From Sphingomonas glacialis (lineage in GTDB: Bacteria; Pseudomonadota; Alphaproteobacteria; Sphingomonadales; Sphingomonadaceae), in contig NZ_RCZC01000001.1 in the NCBI RefSeq assembly GCF_006439055.1, positions 558,001-622,000 on the forward strand: a stretch of DNA of 64,000 nucleotides, in the 5' to 3' direction. Below, one piece after another: positions 33,876 through 42,310 of the stretch. The position numbers and the translations under genes were made by a program. The stretch's first letter is position 1. Each line of letters starts with the position of its first letter. The notes beneath the pieces were generated by a model. The model worked only from the letters and a program-made list of their open reading frames with translations. It made no database searches and was not told where the DNA came from.

Positions 33876-36800
33876 TTAGAACGCGATCCGTGCACCCGCC
33901 GAGTAGCGCGGATCCTGCCTGGTCACGAACGTGATGTTACGATCAGAGCGGAGATGGCCGCTGCGATCCTCGCTATTGACGTTGATCCCCTCGACGAACA
34001 CCGAGATGCTCTTGGTGATCGCGTAGCTCGCGCTGACGTCGAGCTGGCCATAGGTATTGATGTAGGTCGGGTTGACGCCCGCGCCCGACAGATACCCCTT
34101 GCGCCAGTTATACGCGGCGCGCGCCTGCAGGCCGTTCTTGTCGTAGAACAGCACCGCGTTGGCGCTGTCCGACAGGCCGGTGATCGCGAACTGCGAAACA
34201 CTCGCCGGCAGGCGGTTGTTGTAGTTCTGGTTGCCGCGCACGATCGTGTAGTTGAGGATCGTGCCGAACCCGGTGTTCCAGAATCTGTGCTGGATCGCGA
34301 ATTCGAACCCATCGACATTGGCGGTCTGATCGCTGTTGAACGGCGTCTGGATCACGAAGTTGACCAGCGGATCGTTCGGCTGCGCGACGATCGTCCCGTT
34401 GACCACGCCGCCCGGATAATTGGCGCCGATATAGTCGCGGATCTGCGCGAAGGTCGCGTTCGCCCCCAGCGCATTGAGCGCCGCCTGATAGCGCGGGCCG
34501 TTCTGCGTCACGCCGTTGAAGGTCGTCGTCGGCGAGGTGATCCCCGGGATCGTCTGGTTGACGACGGTATTGCCGATGTAATTCGCCACGTTCTTGTGGA
34601 AATACCCGACCGAGATGTAGCTCTCCTTGTTGTAATACCATTCCGCCGACAGATCGATGTTCTTCGACTTGTACGGGATCAGGCCGGGATTGCCGAGCGA
34701 GCCGGTACCGCCGCCGACGCGGAACAGCGTGTCGAGCCGGCGACCGCCCTGCAGGCTGCCATAGTCAGCCCGCGTGATGGTGTGGCTGTAGGACGCGCGG
34801 AGCTTGATCGTATCGGTCGGCTCGATGTCGAAATCGACCGACGGCAGCCAGTTCTGATAGCTGCCCTTGAACGAGGTGAAGCCGGTTCCGTTGAACAGGA
34901 TGTTGAACTCGTTCTGCGAATTCTGCCGCGCGCCCGTCGGGTTTGGCACCAGCGCGGTCGCGCTGACGTCGGTCGTCTCATAGCGCAGGCCACCGATGAT
35001 GTGACCCGGCATCGACAGCACGTTGAACTTGCCGTTAAACTGGAAATACGGCGAGATCGTCTTCTCGCGGACGCGCGAGTCGGTGGTGTAGGGGATCAGG
35101 CACTGGCCGTTGCCGCCGCAGATCTTGTACGCCTGGTCGAGCAGCTTGACGACGCTCGGCAGGTCGAACGTGTAGAACGACTTGACGATGTCCGCCGAAT
35201 TGGCGCCGCTGATGCCGGAGAACTTGTCGGGAATGCTAGTCAGCGTGAACAGGCTGTCGGGCAGCAGCGCCGCCGCGGCCGCCCGCTGCGCAGCGCTGTC
35301 GCCGCCGGTCCCGCCCCACGTGTCGTTCTGCAGCACGCTATAGGCCGAGCGCACCTTGTTGTCGGTGTACTGCACGCCCCAGTCGAGGCTTTCGAGGAAG
35401 CCGTGGCTGTGGTCGTAATGTCCCTTGAGCTGGAACTGGTTGATCTCGTCGCGGAAGTACGAGTTGCGGAACGCGTTGCCGGTCGGGACGATGTTCGCGG
35501 CATTGAGCGGATCGATGCCCGAATACATGTTGTACGAGATGACGGGCAGCTGGTTCTGGAAATTGACCGTCTGGTTCTGCACCCCGAACACCGCGGTGCC
35601 GACCGAGTTGCTGTTGCCGTACGGGCTGTTCGGCTTCGATTCGGCGGTCGAGTGGTTGACGTCGAGCACTACAGTGACGCCGCCCGGCGCCTTCCAGGTA
35701 AGGTTGCCGCCGATCGCCTTGTTCTCGCTGCGCGCCGAGGTCTGCGACGCCGAATATGCGAGATCCTTGGTCTCGGACGCGGCGAACCGCTCGGTGTAGA
35801 AGTTCGGCCCGGCGACCGGGCCGTTGGTCCACGAGCTCGACGTGTCGTTGTGGTTGTACCAGATGCCGACGCTGTTATCGCGAATGTCGACGGTGTTGCG
35901 CGAATAGGTGTAATCGAACGTCGCGGTCAGCGCGTCGGTCGGCTTGAACTGCAGCACGGCCTGGCCGTTGATGCGCTGACGCTTGCCGTTGACGACGTCA
36001 TAGCCGGCATTCTGCGGCACCTGATAGACGTCGGTCGCGCCCGGACGGTTGGTGATGTTGGCGGCGCGCGGGTCGCCGGCCTGCGCGAGCGAACCCCAAT
36101 TGTTCTCGGCGCCGAGATAGCCGTCGCGAAAGCCGACATTGGCCTGGTTCGCGCTGAAATGGCGCTCCTGGAACGAGCCGAGCACGAGCACGCCGATCCG
36201 ATCGTCCGCGAAGGTGTCGGAGAAGATGCCCGACACTTCGGGGGTCACGTCCTTGCCGCCGTTCTGCGACGTGTCGATCACGCCGCGCGCCGACAGCGAG
36301 CCGCGCAGGCCCGGCTTGTCGAACGGCCGCGGCGTGCGGATGTTGATGGTCGAGCCGATGCCCCCCGACGGCACGCTCGCGCGCCCCGACTTGTAGACTT
36401 CGAGCGCGGCCACGCCTTCGGACGCGAGGTTGGCGAAATCGAACGAGCGCGAGACCGGTGCGCCATTGCCGTCGCCGATCGTCGAGGTCGCGAGCTGGCG
36501 ACCGTTGAGCGTGACGAGATTGTATTCGGGGCCGAAGCCGCGGACGGTAACGAACTGGCCTTCGCCGTTCGAACGGTCGATCGACACGCCGGTGATGCGC
36601 TGGAGCGATTCCGCGAGGTTGGTGTCGGGGAACTTGCCGATATCCTCGGCCGAGATCGCATCGACGATGCCCTGCGCATTGCGCTTGAGGTTGATCGAGC
36701 TGCGCAGCGAGGCGCGAATGCCGGTGACGACGATGTCGCCGCTCGCGTCGGTCCCATCGGCGGTCGCGGTGCTCTGCGTCGTCACGGTGCTGGTCGGCGC

Positions 36801-36947
36801 ATCCTGTGTCGTCGCCGGACCGGTGTTGCCCATCGTCGACGCGGCGTCCTGCGCCACGGCGATCATCGGATAGCCCGCAAGCGCAAGCGTCGAGACGCCA
36901 AGTGCGAGTCGCGTAGCCAAACGGGTGCTAAAGCCCCCCATCGTCAT
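33876..36947 (-). CDS. TonB-dependent receptor, long Caulobacter/Xanthomonas type
   Basis: A 1023-residue receptor of the long carbohydrate-associated class. The signal peptide (LALGVSTLALAG...AVAQ) is followed by a Thr/Ala-rich stretch, TonB box GDIVVTGIRASLRSS near residue 70, and a plug with the class signature DIGKFPDTNLAESLQRITGVSIDR, then FVTVRGFGPEYNLVTLNGRQ. The large barrel ends in terminal Phe (ARIAF). It would bring oligosaccharides across the outer membrane. It heads the minus-strand gene series and is divergent from a GH3 glucosidase; two LacI-type palindromes lie in the shared promoter region. The nearby GH16 enzyme suggests a beta-glucan ligand. Confidence 0.92.
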   Translation of the reverse strand: MTMGGFSTRLATRLALGVSTLALAGYPMIAVAQDAASTMGNTGPATTQDAPTSTVTTQSTATADGTDASGDIVVTGIRASLRSSINLKRNAQGIVDAISAEDIGKFPDTNLAESLQRITGVSIDRSNGEGQFVTVRGFGPEYNLVTLNGRQLATSTIGDGNGAPVSRSFDFANLASEGVAALEVYKSGRASVPSGGIGSTINIRTPRPFDKPGLRGSLSARGVIDTSQNGGKDVTPEVSGIFSDTFADDRIGVLVLGSFQERHFSANQANVGFRDGYLGAENNWGSLAQAGDPRAANITNRPGATDVYQVPQNAGYDVVNGKRQRINGQAVLQFKPTDALTATFDYTYSRNTVDIRDNSVGIWYNHNDTSSSWTNGPVAGPNFYTERFAASETKDLAYSASQTSARSENKAIGGNLTWKAPGGVTVVLDVNHSTAESKPNSPYGNSNSVGTAVFGVQNQTVNFQNQLPVISYNMYSGIDPLNAANIVPTGNAFRNSYFRDEINQFQLKGHYDHSHGFLESLDWGVQYTDNKVRSAYSVLQNDTWGGTGGDSAAQRAAAAALLPDSLFTLTSIPDKFSGISGANSADIVKSFYTFDLPSVVKLLDQAYKICGGNGQCLIPYTTDSRVREKTISPYFQFNGKFNVLSMPGHIIGGLRYETTDVSATALVPNPTGARQNSQNEFNILFNGTGFTSFKGSYQNWLPSVDFDIEPTDTIKLRASYSHTITRADYGSLQGGRRLDTLFRVGGGTGSLGNPGLIPYKSKNIDLSAEWYYNKESYISVGYFHKNVANYIGNTVVNQTIPGITSPTTTFNGVTQNGPRYQAALNALGANATFAQIRDYIGANYPGGVVNGTIVAQPNDPLVNFVIQTPFNSDQTANVDGFEFAIQHRFWNTGFGTILNYTIVRGNQNYNNRLPASVSQFAITGLSDSANAVLFYDKNGLQARAAYNWRKGYLSGAGVNPTYINTYGQLDVSASYAITKSISVFVEGINVNSEDRSGHLRSDRNITFVTRQDPRYSAGARIAF

Positions 36948-36987
36948 CCTCCCTGATAGCGGCGCCTTACCCCAGCGCCCTCTTGTT

Positions 36988-37001
36988 TGAGAACGTTCAC
37001 T
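36988..37001 (-). promoter_or_regulatory. LacI-type operator, copy 1
   Basis: TGAGAACGTTCACT contains the perfect 8-bp palindrome GAACGTTC. On the opposite strand it reads AGTGAACGTTCTCA, matching copy 2 as GTGAACGTTCyCA. It lies about 40 nt upstream of the TBDR start. Confidence 0.65.
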
Positions 37002-37053
37002 TGTTCCTGGCTAAAGCGATTGTCAAGTCGCCGACATGGCGGAAACGCGATGT

Positions 37054-37067
37054 TGTGAACGTTCCCA
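37054..37067 (+). promoter_or_regulatory. LacI-type operator, copy 2
   Basis: TGTGAACGTTCCCA with the same GAACGTTC core. The centres of the two copies are 66 bp apart, a spacing that would permit looping. It lies about 100 nt before the GH3 start. Probably bound by the LacI protein encoded at 27971-29017. Confidence 0.65.
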
Positions 37068-37164
37068 GGATGTGCTGTTTAGGCGCCACAGGCGGCGGCG
37101 CGGCCGAGCGGGGAAGCCCCGCCGGCGACGGGATGCCCGCCGAAAATCTGGGAGGATTTCTACG

Positions 37165-39417
37165 ATGGCAAAGACGATTCACGGCTGGCTACTCGGCGCA
37201 ACGCTGCTTTCGGGCATCGGCGGGGCAGCGCCGGTGGTGGCGGGCCAGGCCGCCAAACAGACCGCAGCGCAGGACGCGCGGGCCCGCGCGGCGGCGATCG
37301 TTGCCAAAATGACACTCGACGAGAAAATCGCGCTCGTCCACGGTCTCTTCCCGCCAATGGCCAAGGGCAAGACGCCGAACGAGCTGATTCCGTCGGCCGG
37401 CCATATCGACGGCATCGCGCATCTGGGCGTTCCGCTGATTCGCGAGAGCGACGCGTCGCTCGGCGTCGCCAACCAGATCGAGCAGCGTAAGGGCGATGTC
37501 GCCACCGCCCTCCCCTCGAGCCTCGCCACTGCGGCAACCTTCGATCCCGCGATCGCGCGCGCGGGCGGCGCGATGATCGGCGCCGAGGCGCGTGCGAAGC
37601 GCTTCAGCGTGCTGCTCGCGGGCGGCGTCAATCTGACGCGCGACCCGTGGAACGGCCGCAACTTCGAATATCTCGGCGAGGATCCGCTGCTGTCGGGCAT
37701 GATGGCGGGCGCGCATATCGCGGGCGTCCAGTCGAACCACATCGTCTCGACGGTCAAGCATTTCGCGCTCAATGCGCAGGAAACCGGCCGCACCGTCGTC
37801 GACGCGCAGCTTGGTGAGGCGGCGCTGCGGATGAGCGACCTGCTTGCCTTCCAGATCGCGATCGAGACGGGCAAGCCCGGCTCGGTGATGTGCGCGTATA
37901 ACAAGGTCAATGGCGACTGGGCGTGCGAGAATGCGCATCTGCTGGGCGACGTGCTCAAGCGCGATTGGGGCTATCGCGGCTGGGTGATGAGCGACTGGGG
38001 CGCGGTGCATTCGACCGCCAAGGCCGCGAATGCCGGGCTCGATCAGGAATCGGGGCAGGAGCTCGACCACGCGGTCTATTTCGCCGATGCGCTCAAGGCC
38101 GATATCGCAGCCGGGCGCGTGCCGATGGCGCGGCTCGACGACATGGTGATCCGCTATCTGACCGGACTGATCGAAACCGGCGCCTATGATGCGCCCGCGA
38201 ACGACGCCCAATCGATCCCCTATGACGCCCACGCCGAGGTTGCGCAGCGCGCGGCCGAAGCCGGGATCGTCCTGCTCAAGAATGATGGCGATCTCCTGCC
38301 GCTGGCACGCACCGCCAAGCGTGTCGTGCTGATCGGCGGCCGTGCCGATGTCGGCGTTCTCTCGGGCGGCGGGTCGAGCCAGGTTCGCTCGGTCGGCGGC
38401 GCGCCGGTCGAGATCCCGCTGACGAGCGGTGCGGCATCCTCGTTCGCGCGCGTCACCTGGCATGCCTCCTCCCCGCTCGCCGCGATCCGCGCCGCGATGC
38501 CGCAGGCGCAGGTCACCTGGATCGATGGCCGCGACCCCGCCGCCGCCGCGGCCGCCGCCAAGGCCGCCGACGTCGCGATCGTGTTCGCGACGCAGTGGAC
38601 GACCGAAGCACAGGACGTCCCCGATCTGTCGCTCCCCGATCACCAGGACGATCTGATCGTCGCGGTCGCCGCCGCGCAGCCCAAGACGATCGCGGTGATG
38701 GAGACCGGCGGCCCCGTGCTGATGCCCTGGCTGTCGGCGGTGCCCGCGGTGCTGCAGGCGTGGTATCCGGGGCAGCGTGGCGGCCCGGCGATCGCCAACA
38801 TTCTGACGGGCCGCGTCAATCCGTCGGGCCGGCTGCCGATCACCTTCCCCGCCAGCCCGACCCAGGCCCCGCGCGCGGCCCCTGTCGGGCTCGACCGGCT
38901 GACCGCCGCCGAGGCACAGGCGGCGGCCGATCCCGGCCATGCGAGCGACCATCAGCTCGCGAGCTTCCCGGTCGACTATGCCGAAGGCGCCGATGTCGGC
39001 TATCGCTGGTACGAAAAGACCCGCGCCACGCCGCTGTTCGCGTTCGGCCACGGGCTCAGCTACACCCGCTTCGCCTATCGCAACCCGGTCGTGACCGGCG
39101 GCGCAAAGCTCAGCATCAGCTTCGAGGTGGTCAATACCGGGCGCGTCGCGGGCGCCGACGTGCCGCAAATGTATGTCGCGCGAGAGGGGGCAGCGACGCC
39201 GATGCGGCTTGCCGGGTTCCAACGCGTCATGCTGAAGCCAGGCGAAGCCAAGCGCATCACGCTCGTCGCCGAGCCGCGCATCCTCGCCGACTATGACACG
39301 GCCCTGCCCGGCTGGCGGATCGCCGGTGGGCGCTACCGCGTCGCGCTGGCGCACGATGCGACCGACCGGGCGCTCGTCTCGACCGCGAGCGTCACGGCGG
39401 CGACGATGAAGCCCTAG
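37165..39417 (+). CDS. GH3 beta-glucosidase-type glycoside hydrolase, secreted
   Basis: A 750-residue GH3 enzyme and paralogue of the one at 5876. It has a signal peptide (WLLGATLLSGIGGAAPVVAG), substrate-loop blocks LTRDPWNGRNFEYLGEDPLL and KHFALN, and nucleophile Asp277 in GWVMSDWGAV. A candidate acid/base Glu is in TTEAQDVPDL, and a C-terminal fibronectin III-like domain is present. ATG 37165 is chosen because GGGAGG lies 10 nt upstream and the signal peptide begins there. It is divergent from the TBDR, with two LacI operators between, and near a GH16 glucanase. It probably trims beta-gluco-oligosaccharides in the periplasm. Its stop overlaps that of the converging DUF6445 gene. Confidence 0.9.
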   Translation: MAKTIHGWLLGATLLSGIGGAAPVVAGQAAKQTAAQDARARAAAIVAKMTLDEKIALVHGLFPPMAKGKTPNELIPSAGHIDGIAHLGVPLIRESDASLGVANQIEQRKGDVATALPSSLATAATFDPAIARAGGAMIGAEARAKRFSVLLAGGVNLTRDPWNGRNFEYLGEDPLLSGMMAGAHIAGVQSNHIVSTVKHFALNAQETGRTVVDAQLGEAALRMSDLLAFQIAIETGKPGSVMCAYNKVNGDWACENAHLLGDVLKRDWGYRGWVMSDWGAVHSTAKAANAGLDQESGQELDHAVYFADALKADIAAGRVPMARLDDMVIRYLTGLIETGAYDAPANDAQSIPYDAHAEVAQRAAEAGIVLLKNDGDLLPLARTAKRVVLIGGRADVGVLSGGGSSQVRSVGGAPVEIPLTSGAASSFARVTWHASSPLAAIRAAMPQAQVTWIDGRDPAAAAAAAKAADVAIVFATQWTTEAQDVPDLSLPDHQDDLIVAVAAAQPKTIAVMETGGPVLMPWLSAVPAVLQAWYPGQRGGPAIANILTGRVNPSGRLPITFPASPTQAPRAAPVGLDRLTAAEAQAAADPGHASDHQLASFPVDYAEGADVGYRWYEKTRATPLFAFGHGLSYTRFAYRNPVVTGGAKLSISFEVVNTGRVAGADVPQMYVAREGAATPMRLAGFQRVMLKPGEAKRITLVAEPRILADYDTALPGWRIAGGRYRVALAHDATDRALVSTASVTAATMKP

Positions 39418-40091
39418 CCGACCGATAGGAAGGCGGTAACCGTCAGCCGCCCTTGCGCGGGATCGCTCGACAGCAGCACGCCGGGCGCGATCGCGCCGCT
39501 GTGGAGCAGATAGCTCGGATAGACGAGCGCACGGTTGTAGCGCGCTTCGATCTCGAGCGTGCGCTCGAACAGCGGCGTGTCGCCCGTGACATAGCGCGCG
39601 GGTGGTACGCCGCCGTGGCGGATCTCGGCCTCGAGCTGGCCGAAGAAGATCGGCGCACGATCCTCGTCGATCGTCTCGAACCCGGTCGAGCGATGGCGAA
39701 AGAAGGCGGTGCCGTCGCCACCGTCGGGTGCGAGATAGTGGACGAGTGCGATCCGGTCCGCGCCGAACGCGTCGCAATGCGGCAGCCGCTGGCGGATATC
39801 GAGCGCCTCGGGCGGGGTCGTCACGATCGAAAAGCTCGCGTCGATCAGGGCGACCGCGCCGGCGCGGCCCAGCACTGGGCCCAGGACATCGGCGAGCGCC
39901 TCGATCTGCGCCGGCATATAGGCCGGCGGCAGTGCGGCGCGGACGCCGGGATAATGCTGCATCGCCGGGCCGAAGCTCGCTGCGATCGCCGCGGCACGCA
40001 GCACATCGGGATCGGCCGCGAAGCCGTCGATCACGACCACCGGCTGCGCTTCGCGCCCGACCCGGTGGACGGTGATCGCGGACGCGCTCAC
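39414..40091 (-). CDS. DUF6445-like protein, possible Fe(II)/2-oxoglutarate oxygenase
   Basis: A 225-residue soluble protein. It shows an oxygenase-like metal-site pattern: HxD in RLPHCDAFGADRIALVHYL near residue 115, a later His in YPSYLLHSGAI near residue 195, and an Arg in QGRLTVTAF that could hold a co-substrate. This resembles the DUF6445 group found next to sugar-type TBDRs in related genomes. The start is GTG 40091, overlapping the GH16 stop by 4 nt (GTGA). The 3' end overlaps the converging GH3 gene by 4 nt. Function unproven; the catalytic reading is inference. Confidence 0.65.
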   Translation of the reverse strand: MSASAITVHRVGREAQPVVVIDGFAADPDVLRAAAIAASFGPAMQHYPGVRAALPPAYMPAQIEALADVLGPVLGRAGAVALIDASFSIVTTPPEALDIRQRLPHCDAFGADRIALVHYLAPDGGDGTAFFRHRSTGFETIDEDRAPIFFGQLEAEIRHGGVPPARYVTGDTPLFERTLEIEARYNRALVYPSYLLHSGAIAPGVLLSSDPAQGRLTVTAFLSVG

Positions 40092-40900
40092 CGGGCGCGC
40101 CAATAACGGACGTAATCGACCGACAGGCGCTGCGGCAGCGCGGCATCGTCGATTCCCTTGACCCCGCCCCAATCGCCGCCGACCGCGAGATTGAGGATCA
40201 GATTGTACGGCACGGTGAACGGCCAGGCGGCATGCCCCCCCGGCTGATCGTCGGCCACGCGCATATAGCCATGGCCATCGACGCCGATCGTGATCGCATG
40301 CGGCTGCCAGTCGAGCTGGTAGCGGTGGTACGCGGTGCACGCGCTTGCGACGTGCGTCTCGGCGCCGCGCTGCGTCCCCAGCCGGTGGTTGAACGCGCCG
40401 CTGTGCAGCGTGCCGTGGACGACACGCGGCTGCCAGCCGACCATCTCCATCAGGTCGATCTCACCCATCTCGGGCCACGTCCCGCTCTGCGGCAGCAACC
40501 AGATCGCGGGCCAGGTACCGCGCCCGCATGGCAGCTTGGCGCGGACTTCGTAAAAGCCGTAGCCGAGCGCCTTGCGGCTTACGAGCTTGGCCGAGCTATA
40601 TGCCTGCCCGCCCCAGTCGGAACGCGACCGCAGCGCCTCGCGCCGCGCCTCGATCACCAGCGCGCCCTGCTCGATCCGCGCATTCTCGCGCCGATCGGCC
40701 GCGTAATATTGCTTCTCGTTATTGGCCCAGCCGGTGCGGTTGCGCTCGACATCGAAGCGCCAGCGCGAGGGGTCGATCTTTCCGCTGAACTCGTCGGCAA
40801 AGGCGGGCCGCGTCGTCGGCGCCCGCATCGGCACGTCGACCGAATAGTTGGTCGCCGCCAGGCTCACCGCCTGCGCGAACAGAATCACGACATTCGCCAA
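40088..40900 (-). CDS. GH16 endo-beta-glucanase (laminarinase type)
   Basis: A 270-residue GH16 enzyme. A short hydrophobic N-terminus (VVILFAQAVSLAA) may be a signal peptide, though it lacks the usual basic residues. The active-site motif EIDLMEM is at residues 147-153, giving nucleophile Glu147 and acid/base Glu152; the extra Met is the bulge typical of laminarinase/lichenase-type GH16. Trp-rich cleft segments (WPAIWLLPQSGTWPEMG, WPFTVPYNLILNLAVGGDWGG) fit this. It should cut internal beta-1,3 or mixed beta-glucan bonds and is the best clue to the locus substrate. It is coupled to the DUF6445 gene downstream. Confidence 0.87.
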   Translation of the reverse strand: MANVVILFAQAVSLAATNYSVDVPMRAPTTRPAFADEFSGKIDPSRWRFDVERNRTGWANNEKQYYAADRRENARIEQGALVIEARREALRSRSDWGGQAYSSAKLVSRKALGYGFYEVRAKLPCGRGTWPAIWLLPQSGTWPEMGEIDLMEMVGWQPRVVHGTLHSGAFNHRLGTQRGAETHVASACTAYHRYQLDWQPHAITIGVDGHGYMRVADDQPGGHAAWPFTVPYNLILNLAVGGDWGGVKGIDDAALPQRLSVDYVRYWRAR

Positions 40901-41227
40901 GGCCTCACCTCATCCGCTCGGACCGCTCTGCGCAGTCTCTCGTGGCAACGGTTTAAGGCGCGTCGGCTTTCGAAACCACCAGCAAAATGGCGCCGGTCGC
41001 GCCGTGCTCGGCGGTGGCGGTGGCCGCTCGGGATGGATCAGGGTCGCACGCCATCGGGATCCTGCGCGATGGTCTGGCGTGCATCGCCGCGATGCGCGCA
41101 CAGACGGTCACAGCCGGCGCTACGCCGGCCCGGACCGCAATCTCGCGCTCTACGACAATCCGCTGATTGAGGTCGTGCCCGCAGGCTCTGTCCGACTTTG
41201 AAGTGCCATCCCTCGTCCGTCGGCACT
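40901..41227. other. Intergenic region without a supportable gene
   Basis: About 330 nt between the GH16 start and the AI-2E permease stop. It should contain the promoter of the GH16-DUF6445 pair. A degenerate AACGGTT near 40955 is a weak echo of the LacI core. Short open frames (for example from ATG 40987) have no ribosome site or recognisable product. Confidence 0.45.
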
Positions 41228-42310
41228 TCACGATGCCGGCGGCTGCGACGGGGCTTGGGTGTCGCCGACAATCCCCCACACCGCCATGAACACCGCAGCG
41301 ATCACCGGCCCGATCACGAAACCGTTGAACCCCATCAGCTCGAAACCGCCGAGCGTCGCGATCAGCACGACATAGTCGGGCATGCGGGCATCACGGCCGA
41401 CCAGGATCGGGCGGACCACGTTATCGACGCTGCTGATGATGAAGAAGCCGCAGAGGAATAGCACGCTCCCCTGCCAGATCGCGCCACTCGCCAACAGATA
41501 CACCGTCATCAGCACCCAGATCAGCCCGGTCCCGATCGCGGGGAACAGGGAGAACACGCCCATCGCCACCCCCCAGAGGAGCGCGCCGGGGACGCCGATC
41601 GCCCACAAGACGATGCCGCCGGTCGTTCCCTGCAGGATCGCGATGATCAGACTGCCCTTGATCGTCGCGCGGATCACCGTGACGAACTTCGCCACCAGCA
41701 CCGCGCGCTGGTCGAGCGTCAAGGGAATGGCGCGCTCGACGCGCGCTGCGAGCGCATGCCCGTCGCGCAGCAGGAAGAAGGTCAGATAGAGCATGACGCC
41801 CAGCGCCAGGAAGAAGCCGAACGTGCCCTGCCCGATACTGAGCACTTGCCCAAGTAGCAGCTGAAAGCTGTTCGCGACGCCTTGGCCAAGCCGGCTTCGC
41901 AGCCCCGCCATATCGCCCAGGCCGATATCGGCAAGCCAGTCCCGCGCCCATCCCGGCAAGCGCGCCTGCGTCTCGACAAACACGCGTCCGAAATCGATCT
42001 CCCCACTGCGGACGTGCATGTAGACGGTGGTCGCCTGCCGCAGCAGGGCCGATGCCAGCAGCATCGCGGGCACGACGACGACCATGACGATCACCAGCAA
42101 CGTCGCCGCGGCGGCGACTCCCCGCCGGTGCGGCAGCGCGCGGAGCAGCCGTGCGTTGAGCGGCTCGAACAAAATCGCGGCGATCACCGCCCATAGGATC
42201 GCCCCGGAAAAGGGCGCGACCAGCCAGACAAAGGCAAGCGTGGCGCCCGCGACCAGCACCAAAAGGACGCCGCGCGCGACCATCGCATTGGGCGCCACCT
42301 CCGCGCTCAC
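41228..42310 (-). CDS. AI-2E-transporter / PerM-family membrane protein
   Basis: A 360-residue protein with about eight transmembrane helices, starting GVLLVLVAGATLAFVWLVAPFSGAI. The family-typical central periplasmic region and the late block FSLFPAIGTGLIWVLMTVYLL, then DNVVRPILVG and LIATLGGFELMGFNGFVIGP, are present. Members export signals or ions; some act as Na+(Li+)/H+ antiporters, and the transported species here is open. The start GTG 42310 overlaps the P-type ATPase stop by 4 nt (GTGA), so it is the third gene of a coupled unit with the small membrane protein and the ATPase. Confidence 0.85.
   Translation of the reverse strand: MSAEVAPNAMVARGVLLVLVAGATLAFVWLVAPFSGAILWAVIAAILFEPLNARLLRALPHRRGVAAAATLLVIVMVVVVPAMLLASALLRQATTVYMHVRSGEIDFGRVFVETQARLPGWARDWLADIGLGDMAGLRSRLGQGVANSFQLLLGQVLSIGQGTFGFFLALGVMLYLTFFLLRDGHALAARVERAIPLTLDQRAVLVAKFVTVIRATIKGSLIIAILQGTTGGIVLWAIGVPGALLWGVAMGVFSLFPAIGTGLIWVLMTVYLLASGAIWQGSVLFLCGFFIISSVDNVVRPILVGRDARMPDYVVLIATLGGFELMGFNGFVIGPVIAAVFMAVWGIVGDTQAPSQPPAS

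Noticed and set aside
33765-36956. A 1063-codon open frame on the + strand opposite the long TBDR
   Set aside because: It is a high-GC shadow: mirror-image codon use gives an Arg/Val/Asp/Ala-rich product with no domain, while the opposite strand encodes a full TBDR with signal peptide and plug motifs.
37036-37164. Upstream ATG giving GH3 an extra 43 residues
   Set aside because: The extension is Arg-rich, covers the second LacI operator and would hide the signal peptide; GGGAGG supports ATG 37165.
40953-41279. A 108-codon minus-strand frame in the gap after the GH16 gene
   Set aside because: No ribosome site or domain, it runs into the AI-2E permease gene in another frame, and its amino acid composition is typical of a chance high-GC frame.
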